From Rhynchopus euleeides (taxonomy: Eukaryota > Euglenozoa > Diplonemea > Diplonemida > Diplonemidae), in assembly GCA_963210315.1 (NCBI GenBank), contig OY723316.1, positions 1,759,089 to 1,823,088 of the forward strand: DNA of 64,000 bases, given 5' to 3'. The first letter of the stretch is position 1; every line of letters starts with the position of its first letter. A program made the translations under genes and the position numbers. The notes beneath the pieces were generated by a model. The model worked only from the letters and a program-made list of their open reading frames with translations. It did not search any database and was not told the origin of the DNA. Below, piece after piece: positions 57,814 to 64,000 of this stretch.

Positions 57814-59170
57814 GGGTGATTAAGAGACCCTTGTCGCGCAGGCGGAGCCCCGCTCTCGGCCTCATACCTGCCTTGTTTGCTGGGTAGGTGTGCATGGAAG
57901 GAGGCTGTTGTGCTCTGAGGACCACGGGCTATGGCTGGGTCCGCGGTGCGCCGGTGCATACTGTGAACACCAACCAGCGTATTATTTGGGGGATCCTGGT
58001 GCCCAAACATCCCGGGGAAAAAACGTTATTCGGGGGGTGGAATTATTCGGGGTTGGAGTTATTTGGGCAGTGGGTGACCACCTGGTTTGACCCGAGTTTG
58101 GTGGTGTTTCGGCGGAGTGTGCCAGGCTCTATGGGCAGAAGGGCCCCTCACTCCATGTACTGACGAGAGTTCGTTTCACATCATTCCCGAGGTGTGAAAT
58201 GATATTATCGGCCAGGTGCAGTTGCATCTGCATGCGCCTGGCGTTCCTCAATATGATTTGCCCGAGCTGCTGCCACCCTTTGGACACTCCCAGTTCCCCC
58301 GACGGGGTCTGGGGGCCCTAAGAGACCTTCTTCCTCAGGGTTGCAGTGATACCCGGCCTTGCTCGCAACCTGCCTGCCACCACGGGCCTGGGGATGGAGT
58401 CCGTGAACCCCGAAACATTCGAGGAACTCCCCCTGGAACCCGAATACCCGGACAATCCCACCCCCCTGGAAATATAGCTGGAGTCGTGCAGGATCATTCG
58501 TGAAGAAATACGAAAGGTAAACGAGATAAAGTTTTTCGTTGATCGCACGACACACACAGAAAATTTTGCCTGCGGAAGTGTTGGTGTGTGATTGGCAGGC
58601 GCATAAGACTGTGTGTGACGGCAAGCACCTAGCACTTCCCCTATCGCTGCATTTCCGCCTGACAAGTACCTTGTTGGAAGAAAAAAAATTCTAGGGTCTG
58701 GAATTATTCGGGGGGGTCGGCGGTCTGCAAAACGGCTCAAAAAAGTGCATTATTTGGGAAGAACGGGATTATTTGGGGGTGGAATTATACGGGGGGTCCC
58801 TTTACTAGTAAATATTTTGGAACGCTGGTGGGTTGGCGTTCCAGATTTTTTTCGTTCCGTAATATGGTATGGCTGAAACCCACTTTTTCGGTGACCCAAA
58901 AAGTACCTAAGGGGGGCCTTCGCTCTGTGTCAAACTGTGTCAAATTGTGCCAGTGTGTCACACAGGCGGTTTTTTTCACCTTAGGCGAAATCGGCAAAAA
59001 CGCCGCCAAGCCTTCGCTCTGTGTCACTGTGTGTCACTGACACAGAGCGAAGGTCCCGTGACACAGGGGTGTTGGGGACAATGCAAAATTTGCAAAAACT
59101 CTCGAAAACAAATTTCTGGCAGAGGTGAAAAAATTGGGTTCCACACAAAACTGGCTCCAAAGTGACATAC
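57814..59170. other. Intergenic, no gene supported
   Basis: Recurrent attattcgggg / attatttgggg phrases at about 58025-58070 and 58690-58790, and ctgtgtca palindromes near 58925-59060. No coding family seen. Confidence 0.4.
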
Positions 59171-59315
59171 TCCCACTGTGTCATGCCCCCCCAGGCTTCC
59201 ACCACACTGTGCCATGCCCTCCCAGGCTTCTAACACAGTGTGTCATGCCCCCCCAGGCTTCCAGCACACTGTGTCATGCCCCCCCAGGCTTCTAGCACAC
59301 TGTGTCATGCCCCCA
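59171..59315 (+). repeat. Minisatellite, about 31-bp unit, about five copies
   Basis: Unit contains tgtcatgcccccccaggctt followed by ctagcacac with variants. Confidence 0.75.
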
Positions 59316-59349
59316 GGCCGCCTTCCTCCCCCACTCCATCGCAGTCACT

Positions 59350-60250
59350 TAGTGGCTTTTCGGCGATCGCAGAGCTCCGTCCCTCCCGCTGCCACCAACT
59401 GAGGCTTCCGTCCCGTTGCCCGTCACCACCTCGAGGGAGGTATCCCGGGGTTTCGGCAGCGTCGTCCGGCCCGCCGTCGCCTCACGCCGCCGACCTCCGC
59501 CAGTTTCGCCACTCAGGAAGCACAGCTTTGACACCCGCGCCCTCGTCACACACATCTCTACCGCGCCCCTGCGCTGTGCTCCTCCGTCTCGTTCGCACCC
59601 CCTTTACCCTTCACGCCCGTGCAGCTTCTCGCCTCGAGATGCAGCAGACACCCGTGAGCAGAGAAGGGAGTGTAGCAGTCCCCCGCTTCGCCCCCGGGTA
59701 CCAAAGTAAGCCCGTGCAGCCCTGTCACGAGCTTTCCGGCGTAGTCGCCGCCGTAGTGTCCGCTGAGGTTCCACAGGAACGGCCGGCAGACAACTTCGTG
59801 ACAGGCAGCCGCCCTCGTTCCTGTGCCAGAAGTCAACAAACGCGTCGGTGATCCGCTCCCGCTCCGCGGCAGCCCTTTCGGTGACCTCGAAGGTGTGCAC
59901 CAGTTCCGACTGCGCCTCGCGTTGCAGCTGCCCGCCCAACTCCTTCCCCTCCCGTCGCCCAGTCAGTGGTCGATCGCCTCCCTCTCGCGTGCCGCCAGCT
60001 TTGGACCACACCCCGCTCGGCCCGCCTCGGCAGTTGTTGTCCCCAGTACGCGCGCCTCCCGGGTCGGGTTCGCGCCCACCCCCGGACGGGCGGCTCTCCG
60101 TGGGGGAGAGGCCCACCCTTTACCAGCCCCCTTGCGCATCGTTTTTTGAGCGCACGGGAACGCGCAGCACCCCCTGGCCATCGGCCAGTCGTCACCCCCC
60201 CGGCGCCCCACCGCCCCCCGCGTCCAGCGCAGGACAGCACATCCCCTGCT
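59350..60250 (-). pseudogene. Decayed minus-strand coding sequence, unknown family
   Basis: Phrases in shifting frames: TFEVTERAAAERERITDAF (about 59830-59900) and FLWNLSGHYGGDYAGKLVTG (about 59720-59780). I do not recognise the protein. Confidence 0.3.
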
Positions 60251-60267
60251 GACACTTTTGCGCGGGG

Positions 60268-60342
60268 GGCCGCGCGAAGCGCGGCCCCGCGACCCCACCC
60301 CCACCCCGCGCGAAGCGCGGGGTGGGGGTGGGGTCGCGGGGC
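60268..60342. repeat. GC-rich hairpins with GAA loops
   Basis: A perfect inverted repeat of 28-bp arms (60284-60311 and 60315-60342) around gaa, overlapping a smaller hairpin ggccgcgcgaagcgcggcc (60268-60286). Confidence 0.85.
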
Positions 60343-60575
60343 TGGGGGTTGGGGTTTAACCTTATCTTCCTTGGGGGTGCAGGACCTCCCCCAGGATTGA
60401 CGAGTTGGGGGTATAGCTTGGCGGACGATGACGTGGCATCGACAGCGGCTTGCCCCCCCCCGCCCTGAAATAGGCGCGTGAACTCTTACGTCACTTCGCA
60501 CAGTGTGCATCATTCAAATGACACGCAGGAGCCAGTAGGCTGCCTTTCAAACGGGGTGCCTGTCCCTGCTGGACA

Positions 60576-60628
60576 GGGGGGTCTGGGGGGCGGAGCCCCC
60601 CAGCCGCCGGAGGCCATGGGAGTGAACA
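60576..60628 (+). repeat. GC-hairpin repeat R9, copy 6
   Basis: Intact except catggg for cacggt near the right end. Confidence 0.8.
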
Positions 60629-60644
60629 TTTATTCCTGGTGGGC

Positions 60645-60715
60645 GCGGTTACTCACGGCATGGTCCCTCGGTGCCAGGCTGCGATGCCAGCACGCTAACC
60701 CAAATTGCAAAACGG
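60645..60715 (-). repeat. Dispersed short repeat, tRNA-like on the minus strand
   Basis: Shared with 42084-42150. The reverse strand reads gggttagcgtgctggcatcg then gagggaccatgccg, loosely like pol III A and B boxes. Confidence 0.25.
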
Positions 60716-60802
60716 CGGGCGCAGATTCTGTGTGAATTGGGCTGCATCCTGGGTAGCCCGGACCCTACCCGATGTGACGATAAATTGTCGCGCAAGGACA
60801 TG

Positions 60803-60842
60803 CCACAGGGGGGTCGAGCCCCCCAGCCGCCGTAGTGAACGT
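60803..60842 (+). repeat. GC-hairpin repeat R9, copy 7 (internally deleted)
   Basis: gggggtcgagccccccagcc: the centre is shortened relative to other copies. Confidence 0.7.
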
Positions 60843-60906
60843 CTGTTCACAGGTTGACATGATCCATGCCATGCCAAGCCCCTGACCAAATTCGATGGGT
60901 CGTTGG

Positions 60907-61014
60907 GGGGGTCTTCGCTACGGGGTGATCGTCAGTGCATTTTGGTGCATTTCCTGTTGAATTGGCTGAAAACTGACGAAGTTTGTCGAAGTTTGTCGAC
61001 CAGCGAAGACCCCC
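60907..61014. mobile_element. MITE family M2, copy (108 bp, inverted)
   Basis: Ends GGGGGTCTTCGCTA and agcgaagaccccc. The reverse complement matches 23187-23294 and the left end of 15332-17217. Confidence 0.8.
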
Positions 61015-61760
61015 TGGGTCGATTGTTACGAAGAGCCCTGCCACCCACATGTGCAGGACACGCCCGCCCGACATGTGCATTGTCCAGCACCACACCAACT
61101 TCCCGTACGGATTTGTCTGCAAGCCATCCCCGACCCAAATGCCTCCTGTCTCACCGTTGGCTGGAAATGCTGCCGCACACACTGCCACACCTGAACCCTG
61201 CAGGGGCTGCCTGCCGTTGGGTGGCTCGACGATCTGGCACAGGTCCTCCTGCAGCCACCTGATGCGCTCTTGCTTCGCAGAACTCGCCATCGTCACGCTT
61301 CTCCCTGACGCAGGCCTCCGCGAGCTGCTTCACCAGCTCCGCCTCCTCCGCGTCCCCCCGATGCAGCGACTGCGCGCGCTGGAGGGGGGCCCCGGATGGG
61401 AGGGCTAGGCGGTGCCGCATGGCTACACCTCGTGCAGGCTGCTGGATCGACGCCGCGGTCCCTGCAGCCGGATCGTCGCAAACCCCAGAGCTTGTGCGGC
61501 CAGGTGCAGGGCTGCGACCTGTCTCGACCCGCATCTCCGCCCAGGCCCGCCCAGTCCCGTAGCTCACGTGTTTCATCGCCTCGGGGATGAACCCCTCCGG
61601 AACTGGGTTCGTCCCCAGCCGTACGGTCTTGTCATACAGCGCCCGTCTCCTGTATCGCTTTCATGAGCCGCTCGCGAGGGGGTGAAGGTGTAGCGCCCCT
61701 CGACGGGGTGCTGGAGGATGGCCCTCAGGTCATCGGGCTCATCGCGGTGGTATTGACAAC
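61015..61760 (-). pseudogene. Decayed minus-strand coding sequence, unknown family
   Basis: Consecutive blocks in different frames: DEPDDLRAILQHPVEGRYTF (about 61690-61750), LYDKTVRLGTNPVPEGFIPE (about 61590-61650), DAEEAELVKQLAEACVRE (about 61300-61360), SAKQERIRWLQEDLCQIVEP (about 61225-61285). They read as one former gene of more than 200 residues with several frameshifts. Family not identified. Confidence 0.4.
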
Positions 61761-61873
61761 TTGAGGCCCCCTGTAGTTAAGCCCCCCCTTGCCAGACCCC
61801 CCACGGGGGGCTTAACATTGTTGTTAGCCCCCATTTAAAACTTTACGTTTTAAACATTTTAAATGTTTTAAAT

Positions 61874-61982
61874 GGGGGTCCTCGCTACCAGTCACAGCTC
61901 GTCACAGCTCGTCAGTCAGTGAGGGGAAGTGGGCTGGAGCTCACTTTTTCTCACTCAGTCACATCTGGTAGCGAGGGCCCCC
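61874..61982. mobile_element. MITE related to family M2 (109 bp)
   Basis: Ends GGGGGTCCTCGCTACCAG and ctggtagcgagggccccc; flanks are AT-rich aatgttttaaat on both sides. Similar termini and length to M2 but a different interior. Confidence 0.7.
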
Positions 61983-62468
61983 AATGTTTTAAATTAAAAC
62001 GCCGCATGGATGTATTCAGATCTTAATAAGAGAGGAATTTTTTTCGCCAAATCTACCTCCTCCTCCTCTTAGATTAAGACCTTAGTCCATAAACGGCCCA
62101 AAAAAGCCCAACATCTGAATCCCCTTAATTAAGGTCTTAAACCTCTTAGTGTAACCTCTTTAAGGTCTTACACTCAGAGGTTAAGACCTTAGTTCGATCT
62201 TCAGCAATATTACGTTGACAGCGGGTGAACCCAGCAGGTTCCTGCACACACCCGCCCCCCGCGCCCCCACCACACGCACGTTCGTGCCCCCCCCCCCCCC
62301 CACCACACACTCAGTTGACTCCAACACTCACATCCCCCACGAGGACTCTTATTTGCGTGGCAGCAAGTGGCAACATAGTGTGAGAGAAATGCCACACTGC
62401 AAAAGTACGCTTGAGTCACAGAGCAGCAGCAGAATACAGGTTGGAGTTTTGCCGCTCAGCGGATCATC
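61983..62468. other. Downstream flank of hAT transposase
   Basis: Several taagaccttag / ttaaggtctta inverted motifs at 62060-62190 may form hairpins or be the remains of a terminal repeat. No gene. Confidence 0.4.
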
Positions 62469-64000
62469 TCACGCGGTGTACGCGTGTGCATTGATGGCAG
62501 AGACTGCCTCTTCGAAAGAAGCCAGCACATTCTTCGGGATGGTGGTGGGCTGGAGAATGTCGTCCTCCCACTCGACGACTTTCGGCCCAGTCGCAGCAGG
62601 ATAGCCCTTCCGCAGGGTCCGGTCGAACTGGTTGGGTAGGTCCTGGTTGCAGGCATGGAAGAGGATTCGGGCCCGAGTTGATGCGTGCGCTGCCATGCGG
62701 GACGGGGGGAGCACACGGCGCGCGATAGAAAACACGCTGTCACACCCCAGAGTCGATGCAGTCACCGCCAGCAGATCAAGGCACAGAGTACGCAGCGCGC
62801 ACTCCCCGTAGTTCAGCCAGAAGGAGTCCACATCGCCCTTCATGCCCTCCTTCTTGGAGTGATCCACATACTCTACCCACGCCGCCTCCTCGACTTCACG
62901 GAACGCCGGAATCCAGGCAGTGATATCCTGGAAGGACATCAGGTTGTCAGTGTTCCCCATGATCTTGACAGCACGTGGGTTCACGTGTCTCATCGCCTTC
63001 CAGTAGTAGTACGACCCCTCCGACTTGTTCCCCCACCACCGCACCTTCAGCTCCTCTGAGAGGACAGCTGCGACTGGGGACTTGGCATCCAGCAGGTCTT
63101 CCAGGGACTTCTTTTCCCGCTCGAGAAATTCTTTCTCTTTTTCCGTCTTGGCGTACGCGATGTTGTCAAGGTCCTGAATCTTCCCCTCCATGTCACCCCA
63201 AACAGAGTGGCTGTGCGACTTCTTCGAGGGGGTGGTGTAGGAAGCCAGCAGCTCCATGATCGGCGAATTTGCCCGCTCCATCTCCAGCAACTCCTTCTCC
63301 AGCCGTGTGACCCCCAGATCCTTGAGCAGCTGGCCCAGCTTCCCCATGCTGGGTGTCGTACTGCCCTGTTGGAGCTCGGTGCTCACGAACACGAACAGCG
63401 CCTTCATGCGCTGGCGCACGTGGGTGTACACTTCGATGCGAGACGAGTACCGAGTATCACCTGGGAGGGGGCACTTCACAGCCGGCACCTTCTCCTTTGT
63501 GTTGTTCTTTTTTGCAGCGTCGAGAACAGCATGCGCTGCTGGAAGGATATCCTTGAGGGTGGTAGCGGTGGAGACTGCCTCGTTCGGCTGGCGGAGGGCT
63601 GCACGGATCTTCCCGGCGCACGATTCGAAGAGATCGGCTTCCTCCTGCGGCGTGCAGTCCTCCCTGAGTTCTTCGACTTCCCCGAGGATGGTCTCCAGCG
63701 ATGACACAGCAACTCCGGAGAGACACTCCATCTGCACTTCGACCCACCGTCTGTGCCGATACTTGTTCTCATCCCCGCCCAGCAAGTTGTTGAGTAGGCG
63801 GGACACCTCGAAGGCGGCACACCCCGGGAACTTCTTCTCCAGGTTGGCCAGCATCCAGGTCTCGCAGACGTCGCCACAGTTGTTCACCAAGTGTGGGACG
63901 CACGACACGAAGGGGACACCGAATGCTTCGGCGAGTTCACGGCTTGCAGCTGCGTTGGACCCGCCCTTGTCGGATCTGATGAGGAAGGGGGGGGGCAAGC
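62469..64000 (-). CDS. hAT-family transposase-like protein, N-terminus outside window
   Basis: At least 509 residues, stop at 62469, open to the window edge. The visible N-terminal part has SDKGGSNAAASRELAEAFGV followed by SCVPHLVNNCGDVC, resembling the hAT catalytic region with Asp and the C-x2-H type motif. A helical middle (KLGQLLKDLGVTRLEKELLE and a Lys/Glu-rich stretch) follows. The C-terminal block RTLCLDLLAVTASTLGCDSV plus FSIARRVLPPSR (about 62700-62800) is the typical hAT dimerisation region. The frame has no breaks, so it may be a recent or domesticated copy. No terminal repeats could be assigned within the window. Confidence 0.7.
   Translation of the reverse strand, partial: LPPPFLIRSDKGGSNAAASRELAEAFGVPFVSCVPHLVNNCGDVCETWMLANLEKKFPGCAAFEVSRLLNNLLGGDENKYRHRRWVEVQMECLSGVAVSSLETILGEVEELREDCTPQEEADLFESCAGKIRAALRQPNEAVSTATTLKDILPAAHAVLDAAKKNNTKEKVPAVKCPLPGDTRYSSRIEVYTHVRQRMKALFVFVSTELQQGSTTPSMGKLGQLLKDLGVTRLEKELLEMERANSPIMELLASYTTPSKKSHSHSVWGDMEGKIQDLDNIAYAKTEKEKEFLEREKKSLEDLLDAKSPVAAVLSEELKVRWWGNKSEGSYYYWKAMRHVNPRAVKIMGNTDNLMSFQDITAWIPAFREVEEAAWVEYVDHSKKEGMKGDVDSFWLNYGECALRTLCLDLLAVTASTLGCDSVFSIARRVLPPSRMAAHASTRARILFHACNQDLPNQFDRTLRKGYPAATGPKVVEWEDDILQPTTIPKNVLASFEEAVSAINAHAYTA

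Overview
This window is nuclear DNA of a GC-rich eukaryotic microbe, most likely an alga or related protist; the species cannot be named from sequence alone. Genes are split by GT-AG spliceosomal introns, protein families are eukaryotic (ankyrin/AAA+ fusions, a signal-anchored PC-esterase, a PHD-like finger), and much of the DNA is transposons, MITEs and dispersed repeats. No bacterial operons, rRNA or CRISPR were seen.

Region 1 (about 1.6-40.7 kb) holds three tandem members of one family, here called ANK-AAA genes A, B and C. Each is a string of tiny exons, nearly all 99-111 nt, each encoding exactly one ankyrin repeat and each bounded by phase-1 introns, so any exon can be skipped, duplicated or swapped without a frameshift. 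Gene A (5' end not found) runs 1920-23063: at least 14 ANK micro-exons, then a 5.56-kb terminal exon with more ankyrin-like repeats, three CbxX/CfqX-type AAA+ ATPase domains (the first split by a Tudor-like insertion), a coiled coil and a small Cys/His C-terminal motif. Gene B (24667-about 32450) has a first exon and 13 ANK exons but no AAA exon, and carries lesions. Gene C (33594-40673) ends in a shortened exon with only the third AAA+ domain and has a nonsense codon in one ANK exon. The introns are near copies of one another and far more alike than the exons they separate. Exon differences concentrate in the ankyrin beta-turn positions beside the splice junctions, which are known target-contact positions. 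This looks like a natural modular binding-repertoire locus and is the main finding.

The introns have collected mobile elements: a LINE (three partial copies), a 6.1-kb hAT element nested in one LINE copy with an 8-bp target duplication, a TA-targeting MITE sitting exactly on a 5' splice site, and a 1.9-kb element with MITE-related ends that carries a Cys/His-rich ORF.

Region 2 (40.7-54.8 kb): two close paralogues of a type II membrane PC-esterase (44902-46512 and 51603-53126) with duplicated upstream DNA. Between them lies a two-ORF tyrosine-recombinase element (48542-50661), truncated before its second catalytic half and bracketed by an 18-bp direct repeat. A PHD-like gene (53875-54804) follows.

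Region 3 (54.8-64 kb): dispersed repeats, GC-rich hairpins, several MITEs and decayed coding sequence, ending in a minus-strand hAT-type transposase (62469-64000) that runs off the window.

All calls are by eye. Exon boundaries rest on consensus splice sites and phase; no transcript data were available.
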